NCBI GenBank assembly: GCA_018362895.1
Contig: JAHALR010000006.1
Location: 171,447-235,446, forward strand
Direction: 5' to 3'
From: Clostridium sp.
GTDB lineage: Bacteria > Cyanobacteriota > Vampirovibrionia > Gastranaerophilales > Gastranaerophilaceae
Length of the DNA: 64,000 nt
Positions 1 to 9,083 of the stretch are shown in pieces. Numbering within the stretch: position 1 is the stretch's first letter; each line of letters begins with the position of its first letter. The notes beneath the pieces were generated by a model. It made no database searches. It was not told where the DNA came from and saw only the letters and a program-made list of their open reading frames with translations. A program made the translations under genes and the position numbers.

Positions 1-71
1 CTTCAAAGAACCTTCGCAAGTTCTCTGAAAAACTGAATAAGAGATTCCTCCTCTTCAGGCTGATGTTCTAG
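1..71 (+). CDS. 3' end of an unidentified upstream gene (partial)
   Basis: The third forward frame is open from the window edge to a TAG at 69-71 and encodes about 22 basic, hydrophobic residues ending in RLMF. The stop lies just before a GGAG Shine-Dalgarno at 76-79 that serves lpxK, which fits the preceding gene of the same operon. Too little is visible to name the product; genes before lpxK are often envelope-lipid enzymes, but that is only context. The other two forward frames close within about 35 bases. Confidence 0.35.
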   Translation, partial: SKNLRKFSEKLNKRFLLFRLMF

Positions 72-88
72 AGTCGGAGAGTGCTCTT

Positions 89-1162
89 ATGAAAGTATTT
101 TTGACAGAGTTTCATTACAAAAAAAAATATAACCTGCAAGACACAATTGTCTTTGCAGGTCTTTTCCTGCCTTCGCTCTTGTATCTTGGTGTGACAAAAA
201 TGAGGAATTTTCTTTATAGAAAAAATATTCTGAAATCGGAAAAGCCAAATGCTTACATTGTTTCTGTGGGCAATCTCACAACGGGCGGAACAGGAAAAAC
301 TCCGATTACGGCTGAAATTGTGAATTATTTTGTTAAACAGGGCTACAAAACAGCTGTTCTCTCAAGAGGCTACGGCGGAAAACTCAAGAACAAGGAGGTA
401 AATGTTATCTCTGACGGCGAGAAAATTTTCTTTAATTCATTGGAAGCCGGCGATGAACCGTTCTGGCTTGCGAAAAATTGTAAGGGGGCTTGTGTTTTGA
501 CCTGCTCCAGCCGTCTAAAAGCAGCGAACTATGCTTATAAAGAGCTTAAGTGCTCCAGATTGGTTCTTGATGACGGATTTCAACATCGCAAACTTGCGAG
601 AGATAAAAACGTGCTTGTTGTTGATTCGGACAAAAAGTTTTCAAACGGCTGTCTTTTGCCTGCCGGTGCACTCAGAGAGTCTGTTGCAGAGGTGAAAAGG
701 GCTGATGTGATTGTTGTGACAAACAAAAATTATACTGACAAATCAGCAAGAGCATACGCAAGATATCTTCAGAAAAAATATAAAAAGCCTGCTTTTGTAT
801 GTTCGCTTGTCCCTGATATGGTTTACAGACTGAAAGACAACAAACCTCTTGACGATAATTTTAAGCATGACCCTTCTGTCATTGCTTTTAGTGCAATAGG
901 ACAGCCCGAGCAGTTCTATTCGCTTTTGAGAAGATATGATGTCGTCGAAACAAAGGATTTTCCAGATCATCATATCTACACGAATGATGATTTGAGACAG
1001 CTGGCTGAATTGAAGAAAAAGAGCGGAGCTGATTTGTTTATTACGACAGAGAAGGATGCTGTGAAGCTGAAAGAACTTTCAGATATAGCTGATGATGTTT
1101 ATGTTTTGAGGCTCAAACCGGATTTGGATGTTAATGAGCTTTTGAATGCTGGGGAGGAATAA
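89..1162 (+). CDS. lpxK: Tetraacyldisaccharide 4'-kinase LpxK
   Basis: LpxK phosphorylates the 4' position of the lipid A disaccharide at the inner face of the cytoplasmic membrane. The 357-residue length is normal for the family. A hydrophobic N-terminal segment (about residues 18-36) is followed by the typical RNFLYRK stretch and a P-loop, GNLTTGGTGKTP, at residues 61-72. The family motifs LSRGYGG and DDGFQHR follow. The ATG has a GGAG seven to ten bases upstream. The stop shares one base with the start of the downstream glycosyltransferase (TAATG), so the two are translationally coupled. Its presence shows that the cell makes lipid A and has an outer membrane. Confidence 0.95.
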   Translation: MKVFLTEFHYKKKYNLQDTIVFAGLFLPSLLYLGVTKMRNFLYRKNILKSEKPNAYIVSVGNLTTGGTGKTPITAEIVNYFVKQGYKTAVLSRGYGGKLKNKEVNVISDGEKIFFNSLEAGDEPFWLAKNCKGACVLTCSSRLKAANYAYKELKCSRLVLDDGFQHRKLARDKNVLVVDSDKKFSNGCLLPAGALRESVAEVKRADVIVVTNKNYTDKSARAYARYLQKKYKKPAFVCSLVPDMVYRLKDNKPLDDNFKHDPSVIAFSAIGQPEQFYSLLRRYDVVETKDFPDHHIYTNDDLRQLAELKKKSGADLFITTEKDAVKLKELSDIADDVYVLRLKPDLDVNELLNAGEE

Positions 1163-2202
1163 TGAAAATTCTTGTTATGAGATATAGGTTTATCGGTGAT
1201 ACCATTTTGACCGTGCCTTTTTTGAGAAACCTCAGAGAAGCTTATCCCGATGCACAGATTGATATGCTTGTTGCGCCTGTGTCAGGTGAAATAATTGACA
1301 AATGCCCTTATGTAGACAACTTCTTGTATTTTGATACAACCAAAAAACACAGGTATGAAAATAAAGAAGGCGTTGAGAAAAAAGATTTTTGGTCTTATGT
1401 AAAGCTTTTAAGAGAACGGGAATATGACAGGGCTTATGTCTTGAAACGCTCATTTTCCAGTGCATTTCTTGCTTTTGTTTCGGGTATAAAAGAGAGAGTC
1501 GGTTTTGATACAGAGATGAGGGGCTTTTTGCTGACAAAAAGAGTGCCTTATGTCGAGGATAAACACGAGATAGACTGTTTTCTTGATGTATTAAAAGCAG
1601 ACGGGGTTGAGGTCAAAGATGATTATCTCGAGAACTGGATAGAAGGCAATGAAACTGAAAAGGTAAAAAATGTTTTAAGAATAAACGGGGTTAATCCTGA
1701 TAGCAATGTGAAAAAAGTCATTGTCCATGCAACAAGCGGAAACCGTAAAAAAGAATGGTCAAAAGAAAACTGGGCAGGGATTGTGGAATATTTAAGCAAT
1801 GAAAAAGGTGTTCAGGTACTTTTTAACGGTACAAAGAATGACTCTGAAACTTATGAAGAGATAATGTCTTTTGTGAAGTCGGAATTGAAAATTCCACCCG
1901 TTAATCTTTGCGGCTGTTTTACTTTGAGGGAATCACTTGCTTTCACTTCTTTGTGCGATTTGCTTGTAGGAGTGGACAGCGGAAACCTTCACATTGCGGC
2001 TTCTGTCGGAGTGCCCGTAATCGGAATTTACGGCCCGATGAACACCATAAAATGGGCAGCTCATGAAAGGGATGCAGTTGTTATAAAAACTGATTTGCCC
2101 TGTCAGCCCTGTGGTTTGAAGAAAAAATGTAAGAGAAATTATCAGTGTATTAGTGATATTTCTGTAAATATTTTAAAAACAGCGATAGACGAGAAGCTTT
2201 AG
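1162..2202 (+). CDS. Glycosyltransferase family 9 (heptosyltransferase-like)
   Basis: This is a 346-residue GT-B fold sugar transferase of family 9, the family of ADP-heptose:LPS heptosyltransferases (WaaC/WaaF/WaaQ). The N-terminus (KILVMRYRFIGDTILTVPFL) is the classic first strand and GD motif. The C-terminal half carries VHATSGNRKKEWSKENW and the donor-site segment GVDSGNLHIAASVGVPVIGIYGP. A strong GGGGAGGA Shine-Dalgarno at 1151 precedes the ATG inside the end of lpxK. The coupling with lpxK, and the heptose genes rfaE1/rfaE2 elsewhere in the window, support a role in LPS inner core assembly. The exact sugar and acceptor cannot be read from the sequence. Confidence 0.88.
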   Translation: MKILVMRYRFIGDTILTVPFLRNLREAYPDAQIDMLVAPVSGEIIDKCPYVDNFLYFDTTKKHRYENKEGVEKKDFWSYVKLLREREYDRAYVLKRSFSSAFLAFVSGIKERVGFDTEMRGFLLTKRVPYVEDKHEIDCFLDVLKADGVEVKDDYLENWIEGNETEKVKNVLRINGVNPDSNVKKVIVHATSGNRKKEWSKENWAGIVEYLSNEKGVQVLFNGTKNDSETYEEIMSFVKSELKIPPVNLCGCFTLRESLAFTSLCDLLVGVDSGNLHIAASVGVPVIGIYGPMNTIKWAAHERDAVVIKTDLPCQPCGLKKKCKRNYQCISDISVNILKTAIDEKL

Positions 2203-2244
2203 AGGGCATATAATATGTATGTGAATAATTTTGGCGGTAAGAAT

Positions 2245-2913
2245 ATGCATCTTAAAAATAAAACTAAAGTAAAGAAAAACCAGAACGCGTTTACTCTTGC
2301 AGAAACACTTTTGACTTTGACAATAGTCGGTGTTATTGCTGCTTTGACAATCCCTTCAATGAAGGAACACTCTGATATGTCCTCTATCATTGCACAGACA
2401 CAAAAGGCCTATTTGACAGCACAGTCAGCAACGTCGGCTGTTGAGGCTGCTCAGGGTGATTTGGAGCTATGGCCCTGGTCAAATACAACGACAATAAACA
2501 ACTATTATAAAAACGTTATGAATGTTGTTCCGGACAGTGCGTGGACAGGTTATCAGACATACGAAATGGATGGTGATGCCTGGGCTTATATCCAGCCTCC
2601 GGGCTACTTTAAAACAACAGACGGAATGAGCTGGTATATTTATAACTGGAGTTATGGATCAGATATGGGAAATTCCAGAATTTACGGGGTTATCCATGTT
2701 GATGTTAACGGAGCTTCGGGTCCCAACAGGGTCGGGGTTGATGTCCACGCTTTCACTGTTTCGTCTGACGGTGTAAATCCTATGGGTGATAGTATTCATG
2801 ATACAAATAGCACCTGGGCTTGTACAAACTATATTATTAAGCACGGAAAAATGCCGTGGTACAATGATTCGAGTTATACATCATGTGCTGACAGCAGAAT
2901 TTATAAGAAGTAG
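2245..2913 (+). CDS. Prepilin-like protein with type IV N-terminal methylation motif
   Basis: The 222-residue product begins with a short basic leader, then NAFTLAETLLTLTIVGVIAA, the class III prepilin signal: peptidase cleavage before F(+1) with Glu at +5, although the -1 residue is Ala rather than Gly. The hydrophobic helix is followed by a globular domain with aromatic repeats and a DVNGASGPNRVGVDV segment shared with the next gene. An upstream in-frame ATG at 2215 abuts a TATAAT at 2209-2214 that looks like a promoter -10 box, so the ATG at 2245 behind GGCGG is preferred. It probably acts as a pseudopilin or minor pilin in a type II secretion or type IV pilus-like machine; no assembly genes are in the window. 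Confidence 0.8.
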   Translation: MHLKNKTKVKKNQNAFTLAETLLTLTIVGVIAALTIPSMKEHSDMSSIIAQTQKAYLTAQSATSAVEAAQGDLELWPWSNTTTINNYYKNVMNVVPDSAWTGYQTYEMDGDAWAYIQPPGYFKTTDGMSWYIYNWSYGSDMGNSRIYGVIHVDVNGASGPNRVGVDVHAFTVSSDGVNPMGDSIHDTNSTWACTNYIIKHGKMPWYNDSSYTSCADSRIYKK

Positions 2914-2931
2914 AAATTGTGGGATATTTAT

Positions 2932-3612
2932 ATGAAAAAATTTAATAAAAAATCTGGTTTTACTCTTGCAGAAGTTCTTGTGACTCTGGCGATAGTCGGG
3001 GTTGTTGCTGCGATGACCATACCTGCTTTAAGAAAGACTTCGGAAGAAGCAGCTACGGCTTCTGTTGTTACAAAAGCTTATTCTACTGTTGCAAACGCAA
3101 CAAAAGCTATTCAAAATACAAACGGTGCAATAAGATTTTTACCATGGAATGATCTGGCTACTGTAATGGATCAGTATTATATTCCTCAAATGAATGTAAT
3201 GAGAAATTGTAAGAACAATGGCGGATGTTTTGATACAGGATACACAACACTGTCATTGAACGGATCAACGAACAATGATTTTCAAAACGGAAAAGGCTGG
3301 TATACTTTTGTTACTGCTGACGGAATGTATTGGGCTGTCGGTCAGGGGAATACAGAAGGCGGAATTTGCAAATATTCTGAGGGCTCTCCTGCATACATAA
3401 AAAACGGATGTGCTCATTTTGAAGTGGATACAAACGGTCCTAAAGGTCCAAACACTATTGGTGTAGATATTTTTGGCTTTGTTATCACACCTGAAGGTGC
3501 TTATCCCATGGGCGGATGCCCGGGCTGCAAAAGCACCACTTGTAAAGAAAATTCAGGCAACGGCTGGGCTTGCACTGCCAGAATTCTCAGTGAAGGAAAA
3601 ATCAGCTGGTAA
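2932..3612 (+). CDS. Prepilin-like protein, paralog of the preceding gene
   Basis: The 226-residue protein has a basic leader and the prepilin signal SGFTLAEVLVTLAIVGVVAA (cleavage after Gly, Glu at +5). Its C-terminal domain repeats the plan of the preceding gene: the segment DTNGPKGPNTIGVDIFGF matches the neighbour's DVNGASGPN..GVD segment, followed in both by a Pro-Met-Gly. Eight cysteines, including a CPGC and CKSTTC cluster near the C-terminus, set it apart. A TTG at 2917 is in frame, but the ATG at 2932 puts the usual MKK-type basic leader in front of the signal and is preferred. The genes are 18 bases apart and probably co-transcribed. Confidence 0.8.
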   Translation: MKKFNKKSGFTLAEVLVTLAIVGVVAAMTIPALRKTSEEAATASVVTKAYSTVANATKAIQNTNGAIRFLPWNDLATVMDQYYIPQMNVMRNCKNNGGCFDTGYTTLSLNGSTNNDFQNGKGWYTFVTADGMYWAVGQGNTEGGICKYSEGSPAYIKNGCAHFEVDTNGPKGPNTIGVDIFGFVITPEGAYPMGGCPGCKSTTCKENSGNGWACTARILSEGKISW

Positions 3613-3663
3613 TTTGAATTAAATTGAAATTCATACGAAAGGTTGAGTTTGATTTTAATCATT

Positions 3664-3689
3664 TAATTTTCTTAAAAATATACCGATAT
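3664..3689 (+). promoter_or_regulatory. Possible sigma-28-like promoter before the 129-residue gene
   Basis: TAAT at 3664 and ACCGATAT at 3682-3689 resemble the flagellar sigma factor pattern (TAAA, about 15 bases, GCCGATAA). Only the -10 part is good. It lies in the 131-base gap after the prepilin genes, which is AT-rich and holds nothing else that I can recognise. Weak alone; noted because a much better sigma-28 site occurs at 16048. Confidence 0.3.
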
Positions 3690-3743
3690 ATTAAATGTAA
3701 TTTATCTTTTACAGCGTATATTTTTTTAGAGAATTAGAGATTT

Positions 3744-4133
3744 ATGACTACCACAAATTCAGCAGACTCAATTTCCCCCCAATCAGCTATGTTAAAAATT
3801 GAAAGATACAATGATGATATAGCTGACGTCATTGAAGAGACAAAAGAATTTATCCTAAAAAATGATTGTTTTTATCTAAGTGTAGATATTTCAGGGCTTA
3901 ATCTTATTGATGCGATAAAAATCTGTATTTTATGCTCTACTTTTCACTATGCAAAATATTGCGGTCTGGAGATTGCGGGTTCGAAGATTAGGTGGATAGT
4001 CAAAGATAATATAACAAAAGAACAGATTTCTCTTTTGAAGCTGGACAATATAGAAATCGAAGTGAAAAAATCAAGACGAAATTATGCTGATTACGGTGTA
4101 TCCTTTCCGAGAGTTTTCAGCCTTTGCAAATAA
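3744..4133 (+). CDS. Small protein of unknown function upstream of dnaA (STAS-like pattern)
   Basis: The 129-residue protein has no signal peptide or membrane segment. Its centre (FYLSVDISGLNLIDAIKICI, then alternating helices and strands to residue 110) is loosely reminiscent of a STAS/anti-sigma-antagonist fold, but the conserved phosphorylatable Ser motif is not evident, so this is a guess. It ends 27 bases before dnaA on the same strand. The start lacks a clear Shine-Dalgarno. Codon use resembles the neighbours, so it is likely a real gene. Confidence 0.6.
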   Translation: MTTTNSADSISPQSAMLKIERYNDDIADVIEETKEFILKNDCFYLSVDISGLNLIDAIKICILCSTFHYAKYCGLEIAGSKIRWIVKDNITKEQISLLKLDNIEIEVKKSRRNYADYGVSFPRVFSLCK

Positions 4134-4153
4134 AAATCTATTTGTTGTATCAT
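4124..4153 (+). promoter_or_regulatory. Probable dnaA promoter giving a leaderless message
   Basis: TTGCAA (4124-4129) and TATCAT (4148-4153) are spaced by 18 bases, and the dnaA ATG follows seven bases after the -10 box. There is no Shine-Dalgarno between. A sigma-70 transcript would start at or next to the start codon. This is inferred from pattern only. Confidence 0.45.
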
Positions 4154-4160
4154 ATTCAAT

Positions 4161-5537
4161 ATGAGTCAGGAAAATATAATCGAAGTTTGGAATGATGTAT
4201 TGTCTATTTTGGAAAAGGAAATCTCCGATTCTACTTTTTCAACATGGATTGTTCCTTTGGAGCCTCAATATTTTGATGAAAACAGTTTTGTTGTTCACAC
4301 CGGGCAGGCTTTTGCTCCGACTATGCTTCGAAAAAATCATTACGGAGAAATGTCTGCTGCGTTGAAAAAAGTTCTGGGTAAAGATTTGGAACTTAAGATT
4401 GTTTTTGATGAAGAGCTTGCCAAAAAATTTGCTAAAAAGGCCGCAAAATCAAAAGCTTCGGCAGCTGTTTCGGAAGAAAAAAACAGACCTGACTATGACA
4501 GCCTCACACAGATGCAGTCCTCAAATTTAAACTTGAAATATAAGTTTGAAAACTTTGTAGTCGGCTCGAACAACAAGCTTGCTTATGTTGCAGCACAGAC
4601 AGTTGCACAAAAACCGGGTGAAAAATATAATCCTCTATACATCTATGGCGGTCCCGGGCTTGGGAAGACTCACATTATGCAGGCTATCGGACATTACATA
4701 ATCAAAAACAGACCAGAACTCAAGGTGCTTTTTATTACTGCAGAAGAGTTCGTGAATGATGTTGTGAATGCATTGGCTCGCGGTGATGAAAAAACAAAAA
4801 AAATGAACAAATTCCGTAAAAAATACAGAGAATGCGATGTTCTTTTGATTGATGATATTCAGCTTATTGCAGGAAAAACACGAACAGAAGAAGAGGTTTT
4901 TAACACCTTCAACACTCTTCACGGCTCGGGCAAGCAAATTGTTCTGACTTCAGACAGAACTCCAAAAGAAATTCCCTCGCTTTCCGACAGGCTGGTGAGC
5001 CGTTTTGAATGGGGGCTTATGGCTGACATTCAGGTTCCGGATATTGAAACAAGAATGGCTATTTTGAGTAATCTTTCGAGGGATTCAAACATCGCAGTTC
5101 CTAACAAAATAATAGAGTTTCTTGCTCAGGTTTATGCAAGCAATATACGTGAACTCGAAGGCGCATTTAACCGTGTGACTGCGTATGCAAGTATTAATGA
5201 AACAGAATTGACTCTTGAAAATGTGAAAAAGATTATCAACTATAAAGAACAGCTCAAAACATACTCTTTTGACGGAATTGTTGATGAAGTTGCTTCTTAT
5301 TATAATATTTCTCCAAAAGACATAAAAGGTTCAGGTCGTGCCGCAAAAATCGCAGAAGCAAGACAGGTTGCTATTTATCTTTGCCGTGAATTGACAAAAC
5401 AGAGCTTCCCGGCTATCGGTGATTTTTTTGAAAGAAAACACACTACGATTCTATACTCTTATGAAAAAATCAAAGAAGAGCTTGAGACGAACAATGTTCT
5501 GTCTATGGCTGTTGAAGCTGTTTCACAAAAACTCTGA
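4161..5537 (+). CDS. dnaA: Chromosomal replication initiator DnaA
   Basis: The 458-residue protein has the full DnaA layout. Domain I is at about residues 1-90, a Lys/Ala-rich linker at 88-110, and the AAA+ domain has Walker A GGPGLGKTH (163-171) and Walker B LLIDD (228-232). The SLSDRLVSRFEWG segment follows, then the C-terminal double-strand binding domain with AEARQVAIYLCRELTKQSFPAIG. The DnaA-box recognition loop reads FFERKHTTIL (422-431), one residue shorter than the usual FGGRDHTTV type. dnaN is not adjacent; the next gene, dnaE, is convergent with only eight bases between. No cluster of DnaA boxes is seen on either side, so the origin is probably elsewhere. Confidence 0.97.
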   Translation: MSQENIIEVWNDVLSILEKEISDSTFSTWIVPLEPQYFDENSFVVHTGQAFAPTMLRKNHYGEMSAALKKVLGKDLELKIVFDEELAKKFAKKAAKSKASAAVSEEKNRPDYDSLTQMQSSNLNLKYKFENFVVGSNNKLAYVAAQTVAQKPGEKYNPLYIYGGPGLGKTHIMQAIGHYIIKNRPELKVLFITAEEFVNDVVNALARGDEKTKKMNKFRKKYRECDVLLIDDIQLIAGKTRTEEEVFNTFNTLHGSGKQIVLTSDRTPKEIPSLSDRLVSRFEWGLMADIQVPDIETRMAILSNLSRDSNIAVPNKIIEFLAQVYASNIRELEGAFNRVTAYASINETELTLENVKKIINYKEQLKTYSFDGIVDEVASYYNISPKDIKGSGRAAKIAEARQVAIYLCRELTKQSFPAIGDFFERKHTTILYSYEKIKEELETNNVLSMAVEAVSQKL

Positions 5538-5545
5538 TTGAATCT

Positions 5546-8500
5546 TTATTCGTCTAAGGATTTAATTCCGATTTCGATTTTTTGAGGAAAGTTGTTTGTG
5601 ATTGCGTGTACAAGCTCGTTTGATGCATCAACCCAGAAATTTGAACCGCATAGAATTCTCACTTCTCTTTCTTGAGCAGTGTCATCTTTTTCTTTCATTT
5701 TGATGACGACAGGGTCTGAGCCTTTAAAATGAGTAAGTACATCTTTCAATCCTACAAGTTCTTCAAAAGGCATATCTGCTTTTATATTAAGAGTTACGAT
5801 GTTGCTGTTTTCAACTGCTTTTACGGAATCCACAATTATGTTGAACTGTTCTTCATCCCTTTTTTGGATTTTGCCCGAGATTATAACTTTCTTTTCCGAT
5901 TCAATAAAAGAGTTGTAATCAATCAGTGTTTTGTGGAATGCGACAAATTCAACCTTGCCTGTGAGGTCTTCAATTATTCCTGCTTTAAGAAATTTTGTCG
6001 GGTCTTTTTTTGTAGGAATCTGCCTAACCTGTGACAAAAGCCCGCAAACTGTAACGGATTTGTCGTTTGGCATGTCTTTAAGCTCTGCTATGTTGTGAGT
6101 TGTCAAAAACGGAAGCTTGTCAATTATGCTGGAAAGCGGGTGGCTTGTTACATAAAAGCCGAGATATTCTTTTTCAAAAGCTTGAATCTGCTTGTCATCA
6201 AATTCTTCTTCACTTCCTGTGAGTGTGTATGTGTCAAGGTCAAGCCCTGAGCTTGTGGTCATACCGGCAAAGAGACTTGCCTGTCCGAGCATTTTTGCTT
6301 CGTTTTGTCTGTAAGCAGAAGCAACCAGTGAGTCTAGGTTTTCCATAAGCTGTTTTCTGCTTTTTTCAATGTTAACAAAAGCACCTGACTTGATTAAACT
6401 TTCCAGAGTCCTTTTGTTCAATGCTTTTGAATCAATTCTTGTGCAAAAATCATAAAGTGATTTGAATTCACCTTCTTCTGTTTTACGCTCTTTTTCAATC
6501 AGCTCAATTACACCTTCACCAACGTTTTTGATTGATGCCAGCCCGAAGCGGATGTTGTCTCCGTCCGGTGTAAATTTTGCGTTTGACTTGTTGATGTCAG
6601 GGGCAAGAACTTTTATGCCCATTTTCTGACACTCTCCTATGTAAAGCTGTGTTTTTTCCTGATCGTTTGAAACGCTGGAGAGCAGTGCTGACATATATTC
6701 AACAGGATAATGTGCTTTGAGATAAGCTGTCTGGTATGCTACAAATGCGTATGCTGCGGAGTGGCTTCGGTTGAAACAGTATGCAGCAAACTTTTCGATT
6801 TGTTCAAAAAGTTCTTCTGCCTGTTTTTGTGTCATTCCGTGTTTTGCAGAGTTTTGTACAAACAAACCTTTCTGTTCCGCCATTTTTTCCAGCTGTTTTT
6901 TACCCATCATACGACGGACGTTGTCAGCTTGACCGAGAGAGTAATCTGCCAAAGTCTGGAAAATCTGCATGATTTGTTCCTGATAAACAATTGTTCCGTA
7001 TGTATCTTTCAAGATAGGCTCAAGATCAGGGTGTGCATATTCGATTTTTTGACGTCCGTGTTTTCTTTGTACAAAGTCATCCACCATTCCGGAGTTCAAC
7101 GGCCCCGGGCGAAACAGTGCAACAAGAGCACCCAAATCTTCAAATACAGAAGGCTTCAAATCTTTTACAAGCTTTTTCATACCTGCGGATTCTAGCTGGA
7201 ATACACCGTCTGTGTCGCCCTTTTGAAGCAGTTCAAAAGTTGCTTCATCATCGAGCGGAATGTTGTTTATGTCAACTTTTTCACCTGTTCTGGCTTCAAC
7301 CATTTTAAGTGCGCTGTGAATGATAGTAAGGTTTCGAAGCCCAAGAAAGTCCATTTTCAAAAGTCCGATGTGTTCATCTTCTATCATTGTGTATTCTGTA
7401 ACTATCAAACCTTCTTTTGAAGGTTCAACAGGCACAACGTCTTCAAGCGGCATTTTGGAAATAATTACGCCTGCTGCGTGCATACCGGTGTTGTTTTTCA
7501 AGCCCTCAATGGCTTTTGCCATATCTACGAGTTTTTTGACAGTCGGATCTGTGTCATAAAGCTTTTTAAGCTCCATTCCTTCTTTTAGCGCATCGTCGAT
7601 TTTTATCTTTGGTTCACCCGGAATCAACTGTGCCCACTGATTGCTTTGTGCGTAGGGGATATCATAAACCCTTGCCACTGATTTCATTGCGTTTCTTGCT
7701 GCAAGAGTACCAAAGGTGATAATCTGACAAACCTTGTCAGCTCCGTATTTCTTTGTTACATAGTCAATTACCTCGCCGCGGCGTTCAACACAAAAATCTA
7801 TATCGACATCGGGCATGCTGACACGTTCGGGGTTCAGGAATCTTTCAAACAACAGATTGTGACGAATCGGATCCAGGTCGGTAATCTCAAGCGCGTAAGA
7901 AATCAAACTACCCGCAGCTGAGCCTCTTCCCGGGCCGACAGGGATGTCGTTTCTTTTTGCAAAATGGATAAAGTCGGATACGATGAGGAAGTATTCGGCA
8001 AAACCCATTTTGTTGATTACGCCCAGTTCATAGTCCATACGCTCTTTCAAAGCCGGTGTCAGGGCTCCGTAGCGTTTTTTTATTCCCTCAAGTGTTAAAT
8101 ATTCAAGATATGATTCGGATGTGTGATTGGGCGGAAGTTCAAAATACGGGATATGATATTTGCCCATTTCAATTATCAGGTGACATTTGTCAGCTACTTC
8201 GACCGTGTTTTTTATACATTCTTCAAACAGATCCGCATCCATCCAGCGGAAAGAATCTCTGAGCTGTTCGGGTGTTTTTACATAAAATTCATCATTCGGG
8301 AATTTAAAACGGTTGTTGCTCTCTTTGAGTGCGTTAGTCTGGATACACAAAAGTGTGTCGTGCCAGTCTGCATCTTCTTTTTTTAGATAATGGCTGTCGT
8401 TTGTGATAACCATTTTTATTCCGAGTTCTTTTGCCAGTTCAATCATTCCCGGGTTAGACATTTTTTGTTTTTCAAGTCCGTGGTCTTGAAGCTCTATGTA

Positions 8501-9004
8501 ATAGTCATCGCCGAAAAGATTTTTGTAGAATTTTGCTGCTTCATAGGAGGCTTCTTTGTTGCCCTGAATAAAGCCCTGTGCAATTTCTCCTTGAACGCAT
8601 GCAGAAAGGCAGATGAGTCCTTCGTGATGTTGTTCTATCAGTTCGTGATTGATTCTTGGTTTGTAATACATCCCTTTGCATTTTGCAATTGAGACAAGTT
8701 TTACAAGGTTTTTGTATCCTGTTTGGTCTTTTGCTATCAAAACAAGGTGATAAGGGTGGGTTTTTGCCGGATTTTTCTCTGTAATATCTCCGTCGTACAC
8801 ATAAAATTCACAGCCGATAAGCGGTTTAATTCCTGCGCTTTTTGCTTCTTCATACATTTGAATTGCGCCGTACATGTTCCCATGGTCGGTGAGTGCGACT
8901 GCGGGCATGTTGTTTTCTTTTGCAAATTTGCAAAGCTCTTTTATTCGGATTGCTCCGTCTAACAAGCTGTTTTCGGTGTGTAAGTGTAACGGTACGTATT
9001 GCAT
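5546..9004 (-). CDS. dnaE: DNA polymerase III alpha subunit DnaE
   Basis: This is the replicative polymerase catalytic subunit, 1152 residues, of the DnaE1 type. The N-terminal PHP domain keeps its metal-site residues (HLHT at 7-10, DHGN at 40-43), so an active PHP centre is possible. The palm has the catalytic aspartates in MPDVDIDFC (397-405). GPGRGSAAGSL lies just before. The helix-hairpin-helix region and an OB-fold (about 985-1070) follow. The ATG has an AGGGGA upstream. It reads convergently to dnaA and is downstream of the MotA/MotB-like pair. Confidence 0.97.
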   Translation of the reverse strand: MQYVPLHLHTENSLLDGAIRIKELCKFAKENNMPAVALTDHGNMYGAIQMYEEAKSAGIKPLIGCEFYVYDGDITEKNPAKTHPYHLVLIAKDQTGYKNLVKLVSIAKCKGMYYKPRINHELIEQHHEGLICLSACVQGEIAQGFIQGNKEASYEAAKFYKNLFGDDYYIELQDHGLEKQKMSNPGMIELAKELGIKMVITNDSHYLKKEDADWHDTLLCIQTNALKESNNRFKFPNDEFYVKTPEQLRDSFRWMDADLFEECIKNTVEVADKCHLIIEMGKYHIPYFELPPNHTSESYLEYLTLEGIKKRYGALTPALKERMDYELGVINKMGFAEYFLIVSDFIHFAKRNDIPVGPGRGSAAGSLISYALEITDLDPIRHNLLFERFLNPERVSMPDVDIDFCVERRGEVIDYVTKKYGADKVCQIITFGTLAARNAMKSVARVYDIPYAQSNQWAQLIPGEPKIKIDDALKEGMELKKLYDTDPTVKKLVDMAKAIEGLKNNTGMHAAGVIISKMPLEDVVPVEPSKEGLIVTEYTMIEDEHIGLLKMDFLGLRNLTIIHSALKMVEARTGEKVDINNIPLDDEATFELLQKGDTDGVFQLESAGMKKLVKDLKPSVFEDLGALVALFRPGPLNSGMVDDFVQRKHGRQKIEYAHPDLEPILKDTYGTIVYQEQIMQIFQTLADYSLGQADNVRRMMGKKQLEKMAEQKGLFVQNSAKHGMTQKQAEELFEQIEKFAAYCFNRSHSAAYAFVAYQTAYLKAHYPVEYMSALLSSVSNDQEKTQLYIGECQKMGIKVLAPDINKSNAKFTPDGDNIRFGLASIKNVGEGVIELIEKERKTEEGEFKSLYDFCTRIDSKALNKRTLESLIKSGAFVNIEKSRKQLMENLDSLVASAYRQNEAKMLGQASLFAGMTTSSGLDLDTYTLTGSEEEFDDKQIQAFEKEYLGFYVTSHPLSSIIDKLPFLTTHNIAELKDMPNDKSVTVCGLLSQVRQIPTKKDPTKFLKAGIIEDLTGKVEFVAFHKTLIDYNSFIESEKKVIISGKIQKRDEEQFNIIVDSVKAVENSNIVTLNIKADMPFEELVGLKDVLTHFKGSDPVVIKMKEKDDTAQEREVRILCGSNFWVDASNELVHAITNNFPQKIEIGIKSLDE

Positions 9005-9083
9005 TTTTTAGTTAATCCCCTGTCTTTAAGAATATTTAATCACACAAGGGGTCGTTTTTCAGCATTTTATTATGAAACGTAAA

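Noticed and set aside
3613..4160. Possible replication origin next to dnaA
   Set aside because: No cluster of TTATNCACA-type boxes or an obvious unwinding element was found on either side of dnaA; the region is merely AT-rich.
6710..7195. 161-residue plus-strand ORF within dnaE
   Set aside because: Cys/Phe-rich shadow of the dnaE reading frame with no Shine-Dalgarno and no recognisable domain.
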